Assembly (NCBI GenBank): GCA_036267955.1
Contig: DATAVB010000011.1
Span: forward strand, 26,833 to 90,832
Direction of reading: 5' to 3'
From: DATAVB01 sp036267955
Lineage (GTDB): Bacteria; Actinomycetota; Actinomycetes; Mycobacteriales; QHCD01
DNA length: 64,000 nt
A program made the position numbers and the translations under genes. A model generated the notes under the pieces. That model worked only from the letters and a program-made list of their open reading frames with translations, was not told the origin of the DNA and ran no database searches. This document shows positions 51,961-60,866 of the stretch, piece after piece; position 1 is the first letter of the stretch; each line of letters starts with the position of its first letter.

Positions 51961-52638
51961 TCAGGCGCTGTTGGGCCGCCGGTCGGCGCACATCATGTCC
52001 CGCAGCTCTTCCTCGACATCCGCCGACGCGACGAACAGCAATTCGTCGGCGTTCTCCAACGGCTCGTCCCCGGTCGGCACGATGACCCGGCCACCGCGCA
52101 GGATCGTCACCAGCGCGGCATCCCGCGGCAGGCTCAACTCCCGCACGGCCCGACCCTGAAACGGCGAATCCGGCGCCAGCGTGACCTCGACCAGGTTGGC
52201 CTGACCCTGGCGGAACGTCATCAGCCGGACCAGGTCGCCGACCGACACGGCCTCCTCAACCAGCGCGGCGATCACCCGGGGCGAGGAGACCGCGACGTCC
52301 ACCCCCCAGGATTCGTCGAAAAGCCATTCGTTGCTCGGGTCCTTGACCCGGGCCACGACCCGGTTGACCACGAATTCCGTCTTGGCCAGCAGCGACACGA
52401 CGAGGTTGACCTTGTCGTCGCCGGTGGCTGCGATGACCACGTCGCAGTGCTGCAGCCCCGCCTCTTCCAGGGACGCGACCTCGCACGCGTCGGCCAGCAC
52501 CCATTCGACCTCGGGCACGGCTTCGGGGTTGATGGCGTTCTCGTCGCGCTCGATCAGCATGACCTGGTGGCCGTTCTCGGCCAGCTCGGCGGCGATCGAC
52601 TGACCTACGTTGCCGGCACCGGCGATGGCGACGCGCAT
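51961..52638 (-). CDS. ceoC: TrkA-family potassium regulatory protein CeoC
   Basis: The 225-residue protein has an N-terminal RCK Rossmann fold (MRVAIAGAGNVGQSIAAELAENGH, then a LIERD acidic residue for NAD) and a TrkA-C domain in the last 80 residues. Such proteins bind nucleotides and gate potassium transporters. It overlaps ceoB by one base and the pair is transcribed on the minus strand. No TrkH/TrkG channel gene is in the window; a KimA-like permease is divergent from ceoB. Confidence 0.9.
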   Translation of the reverse strand: MRVAIAGAGNVGQSIAAELAENGHQVMLIERDENAINPEAVPEVEWVLADACEVASLEEAGLQHCDVVIAATGDDKVNLVVSLLAKTEFVVNRVVARVKDPSNEWLFDESWGVDVAVSSPRVIAALVEEAVSVGDLVRLMTFRQGQANLVEVTLAPDSPFQGRAVRELSLPRDAALVTILRGGRVIVPTGDEPLENADELLFVASADVEEELRDMMCADRRPNSA

Positions 52639-53303
52639 CAGTGATCTCCTTCGGGAGCGGCTTCGGCCTTGGCGGCGACGGTGGGGATCAGGTCGCCGGT
52701 CACCAGTACGTGGACGAGGTCGCCGGACTGGAACACGGCCTGCGGCGTCGGGAGTGTGCCGGCGCCGAACCGGGTGATGAACGCCACCCTTGCTCCCGTG
52801 GCCGCTTCGAAGCCGGTGACCGAGGTGCCGACCCAGTCCGCGTGCAGCGACACCGCGACGAGCGAGATCTGGCCGGAGGGGTCACGCCAATCCTCTGACG
52901 CCCCGTCGGTGAGCAGGGCTCGCAGCAGCTGATCGGTGGTCCACGGCACGGTGGCGACGGTCGGGATGCCGAGCCGTTCGTAGACCGCGGCCCGTTTCGG
53001 ATCGTAGATCCGGGCCACCACATGGCCGACGCCGAAGGTCTCGCGGGCGACCCGGGCGGAGATGATGTTGGAGTTGTCCCCGCTGCTGACCGCCGCGAAG
53101 GCGGCGGCCTTTTCGATGCCGGCCTTGGTCAGGGTTTTGCGGTCGAAGCCGATTCCGGTCACCTGCAGGCCGTTGAAATCCGGGCCCAGCCGGCGGAATG
53201 CCTGCGGGTTGCGGTCGATGATGGCGACGGAATGGCCGCGTTCTTCGAGCTGGTGGGCGAGGCCGGAGCCAACGCGTCCGCAGCCCATGACGACGATGTG
53301 CAC
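52638..53303 (-). CDS. ceoB: TrkA-family potassium regulatory protein CeoB
   Basis: The 221-residue paralogue of CeoC has GCGRVGSGLAHQLEERGHSVAIIDR in its Rossmann fold and a C-terminal RCK_C domain (VVAVSLHADWVGTSVTGFEA). The two share the fold but differ in sequence, which suggests a hetero-octameric ring. The GTG start at 53303 is supported by the domain beginning there. It lies 142 bp from the divergent permease gene start, so potassium control of both is plausible. Confidence 0.9.
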   Translation of the reverse strand: MHIVVMGCGRVGSGLAHQLEERGHSVAIIDRNPQAFRRLGPDFNGLQVTGIGFDRKTLTKAGIEKAAAFAAVSSGDNSNIISARVARETFGVGHVVARIYDPKRAAVYERLGIPTVATVPWTTDQLLRALLTDGASEDWRDPSGQISLVAVSLHADWVGTSVTGFEAATGARVAFITRFGAGTLPTPQAVFQSGDLVHVLVTGDLIPTVAAKAEAAPEGDH

Positions 53304-53432
53304 GCTCGGAGCCTCCCAGGCGATCCGTGCCGTGAGCCGGTCCGCGGCGCCGTACCGACCCCGCTGATGTCTTCAGATGGTCCTCGCAGACGGTACACGG
53401 GATGCCCGGCGTGCAACGGTGCGCCGTGCCCC

Positions 53433-53438
53433 TAGGCT
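53433..53438 (+). promoter_or_regulatory. -10 element for the permease gene (TAGGCT)
   Basis: TAGGCT ends seven bases before GTG 53446. No ribosome binding site is present, so a leaderless message is likely. The same element and spacing precede several other genes in this window. Confidence 0.6.
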
Positions 53439-53445
53439 TGCGCCC

Positions 53446-55527
53446 GTGTCCTGGTTTACTCAGCTGGCCAAGCGGCTAGTTCTCGGTCGTCCGCTGCGCA
53501 GCGAACGACTCGGCGAAACGTTGCTGCCCAAGCGGATCGCGCTGCCGGTCTTCGCCAGTGACGCGCTGTCGTCGGTGGCCTACGCGCCGGAGCAGATCAT
53601 CACCACGCTGAGTCTGGCGGGCCTGTCTGCCTACTCGTTCTCGCCGTGGATCGGCTTGATCGTGGCGGTGGTCATGCTGACCGTGGTCGCCTCGTACCGG
53701 CAGAATGTGCACGCCTATCCCAGCGGTGGCGGTGACTACGAGGTCGCGACCACCAACCTGGGACCGCAGTTCGGACTGACCGTGGCCAGCGCGCTGCTGG
53801 TCGATTACACCCTCACCGTCGCGGTTTCGGTGTCCTCGGGTGTAGCGAACGTCATTTCGGCCGTTCCCTCGCTCGCCGGGCACTCCGTGCTTATCTCGCT
53901 GTGCGTCGTGGTCCTGCTCACGGCGCTGAATCTGCGTGGTATCCGGGAATCCGGCACCGCGTTCGCGATTCCGGTCTATTGCTTCATTTTCGGCGTGCTG
54001 TCCATGGTCGTGTACGGACTGTTGCGGATCGCGACCGGCGCGCACCTGGACGCCGAGTCGAAGCACTTCGGCCTGCACTCCGAGAGCCATTACGCGGGAC
54101 TGGGCATGGCCTTTCTGGTGCTCCGCGCATTCTCGTCGGGTTCGGCCGCTCTGACCGGCGTGGAGGCCATCAGCAACGGCGTTCCGGCGTTCCGTAAGCC
54201 CAAGAGCAAGAATGCCGCGACCACATTGCTGATGATGGGCCTGATCGCCGTCGTCATGTTGATGGGCATCATCGTGCTGGCCCGGAAAACCGGGGTGAAG
54301 ATCGCCGAGCACGCCTCAGATCTGATCGGGGCGCCGCACGGCTACGAGCAGAAAACGGTAATTGCCCAGGTAGCAAAAACAGTCTTTAGTAATTTCACTC
54401 CCGGCTTTTACTTCGTCGCGGCGGCAACCGGTGTCATCCTGGTCCTCGCTGCCAATACGGCCTTTAACGGTTTTCCGGTGTTGGGGTCGATTCTCGCGCA
54501 GGCACGGTATCTGCCGCGGCAGCTGCACACCCGCGGCGACAAGCTCGCATTCAGCAACGGCATCCTGATGTTGGCGCTGATGGCCATCGTTCTCATCGTC
54601 GGGTTCGAGGCCAATGTCAACAACCTGATCCAGCTCTACATCGTCGGCGTTTTCGTCTCGTTCAACTGCAGTCAGGCCGGCATGATCCGGCACTGGAACC
54701 GGCTGCTGCGCACCGAACACGATCCTGCTGTCCGGCGGCGGATGCGTCGCTCCCAGATGATCAACACGTTCGGTCTGTGCATGACCGCGGCGGTCCTGGT
54801 GATCGTGCTGATCACCAAATTCCTGCTCGGCGCCTGGATCGCCATCGTGGCGATGATCGTGATCTTCCTGACGATGCGGGGGATCCGACAGCACTACGAC
54901 CGCATCGGCGAAGAACTGACCCCGACCGACGAGGAGACGGTGCTGCCGTCCCGCAACCACGTCGTGGTGCTGGTGTCCAAAGTGCACAAACCGACGTTGC
55001 GGGCGCTCGCGTTCGCCCGCGCGACCCGGCCGGACACCCTGACGGCGTTGACCGTCAACGTTGACGACACCGAGACCCGGGCCCTGCAGGCAGAGTGGGA
55101 GGCGCGCGGTCTGCCTATACCGTTGACCGTGATCGAGTCGCCGTACCGGGAAATCACCCGGCCGATTCTGGAATACGTGAAATCCATCCGGCGGGAAAGC
55201 CCACGGGAATTGGTCACGGTATTCATTCCGGAATATGTCGTCGGTCACTGGTGGGAGAATCTGCTGCACAACCAGAGTGCCCTGCGGCTCAAGGGTCGGC
55301 TGCTGTATCAGCCCGGCGTCATGGTCACCAATGTCCCGTGGCAGCTGCATTCGACCGACCGGCTGGTGACGCCCGAGCGTCTGGACCGGGTGCGGCAGCG
55401 CGACGCGCGGCGGCAGGCGATCCGGGCCGAGTACCGGGGCGCGGCCTCGGCCGGCCGTGATTCCAGCGATTCCAGCGATTCCAGTGACTCCAGTGACTCC
55501 AACGACTCCAACGGCGGGCCGGAGTGA
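53446..55527 (+). CDS. APC-superfamily permease, KimA-like potassium transporter
   Basis: The 693-residue protein has about twelve transmembrane helices (residues 30-480) and a C-terminal cytoplasmic domain of 150 residues with a USP-like fold (RNHVVVLVSKVHKPTLRALAFARATRP). The architecture matches KimA, a proton-coupled K+ importer of the APC superfamily. FASDALSSVAYAPEQI near residue 35 is a family motif. The tail ends in DSSDSS-type repeats. It lies divergent from two TrkA-type potassium regulators. K+ transport is likely but amino-acid transport cannot be excluded. Confidence 0.85.
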   Translation: MSWFTQLAKRLVLGRPLRSERLGETLLPKRIALPVFASDALSSVAYAPEQIITTLSLAGLSAYSFSPWIGLIVAVVMLTVVASYRQNVHAYPSGGGDYEVATTNLGPQFGLTVASALLVDYTLTVAVSVSSGVANVISAVPSLAGHSVLISLCVVVLLTALNLRGIRESGTAFAIPVYCFIFGVLSMVVYGLLRIATGAHLDAESKHFGLHSESHYAGLGMAFLVLRAFSSGSAALTGVEAISNGVPAFRKPKSKNAATTLLMMGLIAVVMLMGIIVLARKTGVKIAEHASDLIGAPHGYEQKTVIAQVAKTVFSNFTPGFYFVAAATGVILVLAANTAFNGFPVLGSILAQARYLPRQLHTRGDKLAFSNGILMLALMAIVLIVGFEANVNNLIQLYIVGVFVSFNCSQAGMIRHWNRLLRTEHDPAVRRRMRRSQMINTFGLCMTAAVLVIVLITKFLLGAWIAIVAMIVIFLTMRGIRQHYDRIGEELTPTDEETVLPSRNHVVVLVSKVHKPTLRALAFARATRPDTLTALTVNVDDTETRALQAEWEARGLPIPLTVIESPYREITRPILEYVKSIRRESPRELVTVFIPEYVVGHWWENLLHNQSALRLKGRLLYQPGVMVTNVPWQLHSTDRLVTPERLDRVRQRDARRQAIRAEYRGAASAGRDSSDSSDSSDSSDSNDSNGGPE
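55459..55512 (+). repeat. 9-bp tandem repeat encoding a Ser/Asp/Asn tail
   Basis: Six copies of a 9-bp unit encode DSSDSSDSSDSSDSNDSN at the C-terminus of the permease. The sequence drifts from GATTCCAGC to GACTCCAAC. Length variation between strains is expected. Confidence 0.85.
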
Positions 55528-56729
55528 GCGGCGGTCGTCAGTGGCGACGGGCCGGGCCGTTGCTCGGCCAGCGGCTCGAGCTCCAGATCGGCGCCGTCGC
55601 CAATCTGGGTTGCTGTGTCGCACGGCACGAGGGCCGGGTCGTCTTCGTCCGGCATGCGCTGCCGGGGGAACGGGTGGTGGCGATGGTCACCGAGGACAAG
55701 GGCGGCTCGTTCTGCCGGGCCGACGCCGTGTCGATCCTCACGCCTTCGCCGGACCGGGTGGCGCCGCCTTGCCCGTTCGCCGGACCGGGCCGCTGTGGTG
55801 GCTGCGACTGGCAGCACGCGACGCCGGAGGCGCAGCGGCGGCTCAAGGCCGACGTCGTCCGCGAACTGTTCGCTCGGATCGGCCAGCTCGAGCTCGGCGA
55901 CATGAGGGTGGAGGAGGTGCCCGGCGGTTCGTTCGGCTGGCGCACCAGGGCGCAGTTCGCGGTGGACGACAGCGGGCAACCCGGATTGCGGCGCAGCCGC
56001 GAGCACTCCATCCAGCCGATCGACGACTGCCTGCTCACGGTGCCGGCGATCCGGGCCGAGCTAGCGGCCGGTCCGCGTCGACCGGGCACGATGCTCGACG
56101 TCGCGGCGTCCGCGACCGGTGAGGTGTCGGTTGGCGAACGTGTCGGCCGGCAGCGTCCGCCCGGAGACCTGCTGCACGAACGGGCGATCGGCCGTGACTG
56201 GGAGGTGCACGCCGGCGGCTTCTGGCAGGTGCATCCGGAGGCGGCCGGGACGCTGGTCGACTGCGCCCTGGATTTCCTCGCGCCCCTCCCGGGCGAGCGG
56301 GCGCTGGATCTCTACGCCGGGGTCGGACTGTTCTCGGGCGCGCTTGCCGCCGCCGTCGGACCGGACGGTCTGGTGACGGCGGTCGAGTCAGATGTCACCG
56401 CGGCCGAGGACGCGACCCGGAATCTGGCCGACCTGCCGCAGGTCCGGGTGCGTTCGGGCGACGTGGCGGCGCTGCTGGATGAGGTGTTGCCGACGGACAT
56501 CGCGGTCCTGGACCCGCCGCGGGCCGGCGCTGGGCGGGCGGTCATTGAGGCGCTGGTGCACTCGGGACTCCGGGCGATCGGCTACGTCTCGTGCGACGCC
56601 GCGACGCTGGCGGCCGACGTACGGGTGGCGCGGGACAACGGATTTGAGCTGACCGCGCTGCGGGTGTTCGACCTCTTTCCGAACAGTCACCACGTGGAAT
56701 GCGTCGCCCTGCTCGTGCCGGCGGTCTGA
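55524..56729 (+). CDS. TrmA/RlmD-type class I SAM-dependent RNA methyltransferase with TRAM domain
   Basis: The 401-residue protein has an N-terminal TRAM domain (LGQRLELQIGAVANLGCCVARHEGRVVFVR), a cysteine cluster for [4Fe-4S] (CPFAGPGRCGGCDWQ) and a Rossmann methyltransferase domain (ALDLYAGVGLFSGAL). The catalytic region has VLDPPRAGAGRAVIEAL and the nucleophile in GYVSCDAATLAAD. These features fit 5-methyluridine methyltransferases of rRNA or tRNA. The GTG overlaps the permease stop by four bases. The homologue lies at the same place in Mycobacterium. Confidence 0.9.
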   Translation: MSGGRQWRRAGPLLGQRLELQIGAVANLGCCVARHEGRVVFVRHALPGERVVAMVTEDKGGSFCRADAVSILTPSPDRVAPPCPFAGPGRCGGCDWQHATPEAQRRLKADVVRELFARIGQLELGDMRVEEVPGGSFGWRTRAQFAVDDSGQPGLRRSREHSIQPIDDCLLTVPAIRAELAAGPRRPGTMLDVAASATGEVSVGERVGRQRPPGDLLHERAIGRDWEVHAGGFWQVHPEAAGTLVDCALDFLAPLPGERALDLYAGVGLFSGALAAAVGPDGLVTAVESDVTAAEDATRNLADLPQVRVRSGDVAALLDEVLPTDIAVLDPPRAGAGRAVIEALVHSGLRAIGYVSCDAATLAADVRVARDNGFELTALRVFDLFPNSHHVECVALLVPAV

Positions 56730-56787
56730 TCGGACCTGTCCGACACGCGGGGCGAGTCCCGCACCTAAGGAGGTCGTGGGGCGCGAC

Positions 56788-56793
56788 TAGAGT
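56788..56793 (+). promoter_or_regulatory. -10 element for dxs (TAGAGT)
   Basis: TAGAGT ends six bases before the GTG of dxs at 56800. The geometry is that of a leaderless promoter. No ribosome binding site is seen upstream of the GTG at the usual distance. Confidence 0.6.
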
Positions 56794-56799
56794 GTTCCT

Positions 56800-58836
56800 G
56801 TGGCGACTCAACCTCATGAACCGGACTCGGATCAGCCGGAGAATGTCCCGGCGCTACTGGCCGGAGTCAGGTCCCCGCAAGATCTGAAGGAACTGGATCC
56901 GGCCCAACTGCCGGCTCTGGCCGCCGAGATCCGTGATTTCCTGGTTGACCGGGTCGCCCGTACCGGGGGCCACCTCGGTCCCAACCTGGGTGCCGTCGAG
57001 CTGACGATCGCGCTGCACCGGGTCTTCGATTCGCCGCAGGACAAACTGCTCTTCGACGTCGGCCACCAGGCCTACGTGCACAAGATCCTCACCGGCCGCC
57101 AGCAGGGTTTCGACCAGCTGCGCCAGGGCGGCGGACTGTCCGGCTATCCGAGCCGAGCCGAGTCCGAGCACGACATCATCGAGAATTCGCACGCCTCGAC
57201 CGCGCTGTCGTACGCCGACGGCATGGCGAAGGCGTACGCCCTGCGCGGCGAGAAGCGCACGGTCGCCGTGGTGGTGGGCGATGGCGCGTTGACCGGCGGC
57301 ATGTGCTGGGAGGCGCTGAACAACATCGCCGGGGCGCAGGACCGCTCGATCGTGATCATCGTCAATGACAACGGCCGTTCATACTCGCCGACCATCGGCG
57401 GGCTGGCCGACCACCTCGCCGCGCTGCGGCTGCAGCCGCGCTATGAGCGGGCGTTGTCGGTGGTGAAGGGCGCGCTGGGTCGCACCCCGGTGGTCGGGCA
57501 GCCGATCTACGACATGCTGCACGGCGCCAAGGTCGGCTTCAAGGATTTCGTTGCACCGCAGGGCATGTTCGGCGATCTGGGGCTGAAGTACGTCGGGCCG
57601 GTCGACGGCCACGACACCGCCAGCGTCGAGTCGGCGCTGCGCCGGGCCCGCGATTTCGGCGGCCCGGTGGTGGTGCACTGCGTCACCCGCAAGGGTTTCG
57701 GCTACGCCCCGGCGCAGGACAACTATGACGCCGACTGCCTGCACCAGTCGCATCCGTTCGACCCGGAGACCGGTCAGGCGCTGCCGCGGAACAACCGGGC
57801 CTGGACGTCGGTCTTCTCCGACGAGCTGGTGAAGATCGGCGCCGACCGGCCCGACGTGGTGGCCATCACCGCCGCCATGCTCAACCCGACCGGTGTCGCC
57901 GCCTTCGCCAAGGCGTATCCGGACCGCGCGTACGACGTCGGCATCGCCGAGCAGCACGCGGTCACCTCGGCCGCCGGCCTGGCCGCCGCCGGAATGCATC
58001 CGGTGGTGGCGATCTACTCGACCTTCATCAACCGGGCCTTCGATCAGGTGCTGATGGACGTCGCGCTGCACCGCGCTCCGGTGACCCTGGTGCTCGACCG
58101 GGCCGGCATCACCGGCGACGACGGCCCGTCGCACAACGGCATGTGGGACCTGTCGATCCTCGGCGTGGTGCCCGGGCTGCGGGTCGCCGCGCCCCGGGAC
58201 GAGTCGACGCTGCGGGCCGAATTGCGTGAAGCGACCGAATGGTCGGAGGGGCCGACCGCGCTGCGGTTCCCGAAAACCCCGCTGACCGACGACATCCCGG
58301 CCGTGCGGCGGGTCGGCGAGACCGATGTGCTGCGTGAGCCGGCGGACGCCGAGGTGCTGTTGGTGGCGGTCGGCGCCACCGCGGGTCTGGCCCTGGATGT
58401 CGCCGACCGGGTTGGCGCGCAGGGAATCACCGCATCCGTGGTGGACCCCCGTTGGGTGCTGCCGATCCAGCCCGAGCTCGTCGGTCTGGCCGCCGCACAC
58501 CAGCTCGTGGTGACCATCGAGGACAGCAGCCGGACCGGCGGAGTCGGATCGCAGCTGTCCCAGACACTGCGGGACGCCGATGTGGACGTTGTCACCCGCG
58601 AGATCGGTATCCCGCGGAAGTTCCTGGAACACGCTAAGGTCGATCAGGTCCAGGCCGAAGTAGGAATGACGGCCCAGGACATTTCGCGCCGGGTTGTCGA
58701 ATGGGCGGCCCGCATCGAGGGTAGGAAGAACTCCGACCAGCAGCCCATGGGAGCCGAGTTCGCCGCTGAGCGCAGCGATTCGGCGTCGTCGGGCCGGTCG
58801 GACGAGCAAAGATCTGAGGACACCGCCGAGCAGTGA
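56800..58836 (+). CDS. dxs: 1-deoxy-D-xylulose-5-phosphate synthase
   Basis: Dxs condenses pyruvate and glyceraldehyde 3-phosphate to start the MEP isoprenoid pathway, with thiamine pyrophosphate (TPP). The 678-residue product has the TPP/Mg motif GDGALTGG with a downstream NDN, GHLGPNLGAVELTIALHRVFDSP near the N-terminus and DGPSHNGMWDLS in the C-terminal half. C-terminal residues 630-678 form a polar extension beyond the catalytic core. The GTG is close to a TAGAGT element. TPP is needed, which suits the thiamine operon 1.2 kb downstream. Confidence 0.97.
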   Translation: MATQPHEPDSDQPENVPALLAGVRSPQDLKELDPAQLPALAAEIRDFLVDRVARTGGHLGPNLGAVELTIALHRVFDSPQDKLLFDVGHQAYVHKILTGRQQGFDQLRQGGGLSGYPSRAESEHDIIENSHASTALSYADGMAKAYALRGEKRTVAVVVGDGALTGGMCWEALNNIAGAQDRSIVIIVNDNGRSYSPTIGGLADHLAALRLQPRYERALSVVKGALGRTPVVGQPIYDMLHGAKVGFKDFVAPQGMFGDLGLKYVGPVDGHDTASVESALRRARDFGGPVVVHCVTRKGFGYAPAQDNYDADCLHQSHPFDPETGQALPRNNRAWTSVFSDELVKIGADRPDVVAITAAMLNPTGVAAFAKAYPDRAYDVGIAEQHAVTSAAGLAAAGMHPVVAIYSTFINRAFDQVLMDVALHRAPVTLVLDRAGITGDDGPSHNGMWDLSILGVVPGLRVAAPRDESTLRAELREATEWSEGPTALRFPKTPLTDDIPAVRRVGETDVLREPADAEVLLVAVGATAGLALDVADRVGAQGITASVVDPRWVLPIQPELVGLAAAHQLVVTIEDSSRTGGVGSQLSQTLRDADVDVVTREIGIPRKFLEHAKVDQVQAEVGMTAQDISRRVVEWAARIEGRKNSDQQPMGAEFAAERSDSASSGRSDEQRSEDTAEQ

Positions 58837-59948
58837 GCACACCGAGTACCCACGACAGGTTTGGCCCGGCCGACAACGGAGCGGCTCAGCAGCCAGCCGA
58901 CTCTGTCGTGCCCGCATCCGGTAAGTCCGGCCGCGGCCCTGGTCGGCTCACTCGGTGGCATTGGCTCTTCTCGGTGGTGGCGATGGCCGCTGCCGTCGCC
59001 GTCGTCGCAGGCATGGGGCAGCCTCGACCGGCCGCGCCGGCCAGCGGCGTATCGGTCCCCGTACAGGCGGCCAACGCCGCGCCGGTGACCATGTCGCCGG
59101 TGCTGGTCGTCTCCCGCGGCACCACATACCGTTACGACCCGAGTGACGGCATCGTCTGGCCGCAGGGCCTGCCGCGCGGTGCCAAGGCGCAACTCTCGTT
59201 CGGTCTGGCCGGCGGGTCCACGGTGGTCGTGGCGACCGACCGGCTGGGCCGCCCGACGGCGTACTACCTGCACAACGGTCACACCCGCAGCCTCGGGCCG
59301 GCGGAGACCGCCGTCCGTTCGGTCAACCGGCGCTCGGTGTGGTTGGTCAACCGCGATGTCGCCCGTTCGGTCGACACGTCCGGCAACACCGGACAGGAGC
59401 GGCTGGTCATTCCGGCCGGCTGTGTCCTGGTCGGCGCGAACGGTCGGGGACTCATCGTCACCGGCGCCTCCGGCCTGCTGCCCGGCCATATCTGGGTGTT
59501 GACCCACGGCCGGGCTCCGCACCTGTTGGTCGCTGGCCGTGCCGTTGCCGTCACCGAGCACCGCGTCCTCGTCGCCCGGGGCAATTCGTTGAGCCTGGTC
59601 GGATTCGACCGGCGGGTCGTGCAACGCCTGCCGTGGCCGTCGGCCCTGGTAGCCAGTGGCCCGGGCAGTCTTTCGCCGGATGGGCGCAGCTACGCCCTGA
59701 TCGCCCGCACCGCCGGGCGGGAGCGGCTCGTCGTCGGTTTGTTGCTGGGCCGGACCCCGCGCCAGCCCAATGTCATCCCGCTCGACGGCGGACGGTTCCG
59801 GGCGACGCCGGCTCCGGCGTGGGTCGCGCGCGGCACGGTCGTTGCGGTCCGCCCGGACGGCAAACTGGTCGCCTACATGCGCGGCCGCCCGCACGGCTGG
59901 TTGCTGTCCGACGGCCCGAAGGCCGTGACGGCGCTCGCCTCCATTTAG
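58833..59948 (+). CDS. Hypothetical single-helix membrane protein with beta-propeller-like repeats
   Basis: The 371-residue protein has a cytoplasmic N-terminus of about 42 residues, one transmembrane helix (44-60, LFSVVAMAAAVAVVAG) and an extracellular region rich in beta-strands. Repeats such as VVSRGTTYRYDPSDGIVW, SVWLVNRDVARSVDTSG and SLSPDGRSYALIARTAG suggest a propeller. No catalytic motif is seen. The GTG start overlaps the dxs stop by four bases, so it is co-transcribed with dxs. I do not recognise the family. Confidence 0.75.
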   Translation: MSTPSTHDRFGPADNGAAQQPADSVVPASGKSGRGPGRLTRWHWLFSVVAMAAAVAVVAGMGQPRPAAPASGVSVPVQAANAAPVTMSPVLVVSRGTTYRYDPSDGIVWPQGLPRGAKAQLSFGLAGGSTVVVATDRLGRPTAYYLHNGHTRSLGPAETAVRSVNRRSVWLVNRDVARSVDTSGNTGQERLVIPAGCVLVGANGRGLIVTGASGLLPGHIWVLTHGRAPHLLVAGRAVAVTEHRVLVARGNSLSLVGFDRRVVQRLPWPSALVASGPGSLSPDGRSYALIARTAGRERLVVGLLLGRTPRQPNVIPLDGGRFRATPAPAWVARGTVVAVRPDGKLVAYMRGRPHGWLLSDGPKAVTALASI

Positions 59949-60010
59949 CGATCCAGCCGGCGTTGCCGCCCGATACGACGTCCCGCCCTCACGCCCGCGC
60001 GCCGCGCGGT

Positions 60011-60016
60011 TAGACT
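60011..60016 (+). promoter_or_regulatory. -10 element for the thiamine operon (TAGACT)
   Basis: TAGACT lies about 15 bases before the riboswitch and gives a start near 60023. It is a good TANNNT match. No clear -35 is seen. Confidence 0.55.
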
Positions 60017-60030
60017 TGCTCTGACAAACG

Positions 60031-60160
60031 CCGGGGAGCTCGGGACAGCCGGGCTGAGAGGGTGACCGTCCGTCCGCTGGGATCTGACAAGTGGTCTGAC
60101 AGCGGCACGGAAGCGCCACCGACCCGTACCAACCTGACCTGGGTAATGCCAGCGGAGGGA
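60031..60160 (+). promoter_or_regulatory. TPP riboswitch (THI element)
   Basis: The element contains the conserved CTGAGA at 60054-60059 and the 3' consensus ACCTGACCTGGGTAATGCCA (60132-60151) with AGCGGAGGGAAG immediately after. The 5' side begins with CCGGGGAGCTCGGG. The thiN ribosome binding site GGAGGGA lies in the 3' strand of the aptamer, so TPP binding should hide it and block translation of the operon. Confidence 0.95.
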
Positions 60161-60164
60161 AGCG

Positions 60165-60866
60165 ATGGGTGCTGGGCCCTGCCGTGCCGGGCGGACCGCG
60201 ATCGTTTTCAGCGGCGGCGATCCGCCGGCGGCCGACGTACGCGAATTGCTGCCGGCCGACGCGTACGTGATCGCCGCCGACAGTGGACTCGACCATGCCA
60301 CCACCTGGTGCGTGGCCGTCGACCACGTCGTGGGCGATTTCGACTCGGTGAAGCCCGCCACCCTGGCCGACGCCGAGGCGGGCGGCGCCCGGGTCGAGCG
60401 CCATCCCACCGCCAAGGACGCCACCGATCTGGAGTTGGCGCTGGACGCCGCGCATTCGGTTGCCGACCGGATCGTGGTGGTGGGCGGGTCCGCCGGCCGG
60501 CTGGATCACCTGCTGGGTACGGCATTGCTGTTGGGCCGTGCCGCCTACGCCGACAGTGTCGTCACCGCCCATCTGGGCCCGGCGACGCTGCGGGTTGTCC
60601 GGACCGCCGCGACGTTGGCTGGCGTGCCCGGCGAACTACTCAGCCTGCTGCCACTGCACGGACCGGCGCACGGCGTGGTGACGTCCGGGCTGCGGTTCCC
60701 ATTGCGGGCCGAGACGCTGCATCCCGGCTCCAGCCGCGGCATCAGCAACGAATTCATCGAGCCGCACGCCGAGGTGCGGCTGACTTCCGGTGTGTTGCTG
60801 GCCGTGCAGCCCGGCCCGGAAATGCCTACCCCGCAACCGTTTCACCCTCAATTGGAGGAATCATGA
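60165..60866 (+). CDS. thiN: Thiamine pyrophosphokinase
   Basis: ThiN uses ATP to pyrophosphorylate thiamine to TPP. The 233-residue product has VIAADSGLDHA, the metal-binding GDFDS at 57-61, KDATDLELAL at 84-93 and GGSAGRLDHLLG at 107-118. The C-terminus has the beta-sandwich SRGISNEFIEPHAEVRLTSGVLLAVQP. Its position under a TPP riboswitch supports the assignment. The GGAGGGA ribosome binding site lies inside the aptamer. It overlaps the next gene by four bases. Confidence 0.95.
   Translation: MGAGPCRAGRTAIVFSGGDPPAADVRELLPADAYVIAADSGLDHATTWCVAVDHVVGDFDSVKPATLADAEAGGARVERHPTAKDATDLELALDAAHSVADRIVVVGGSAGRLDHLLGTALLLGRAAYADSVVTAHLGPATLRVVRTAATLAGVPGELLSLLPLHGPAHGVVTSGLRFPLRAETLHPGSSRGISNEFIEPHAEVRLTSGVLLAVQPGPEMPTPQPFHPQLEES

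Noticed and set aside
57379..60572. Two long minus-strand frames opposite dxs, the membrane protein and thiN
   Set aside because: They cross the TPP riboswitch and several overlaps between real genes, and have no domain.
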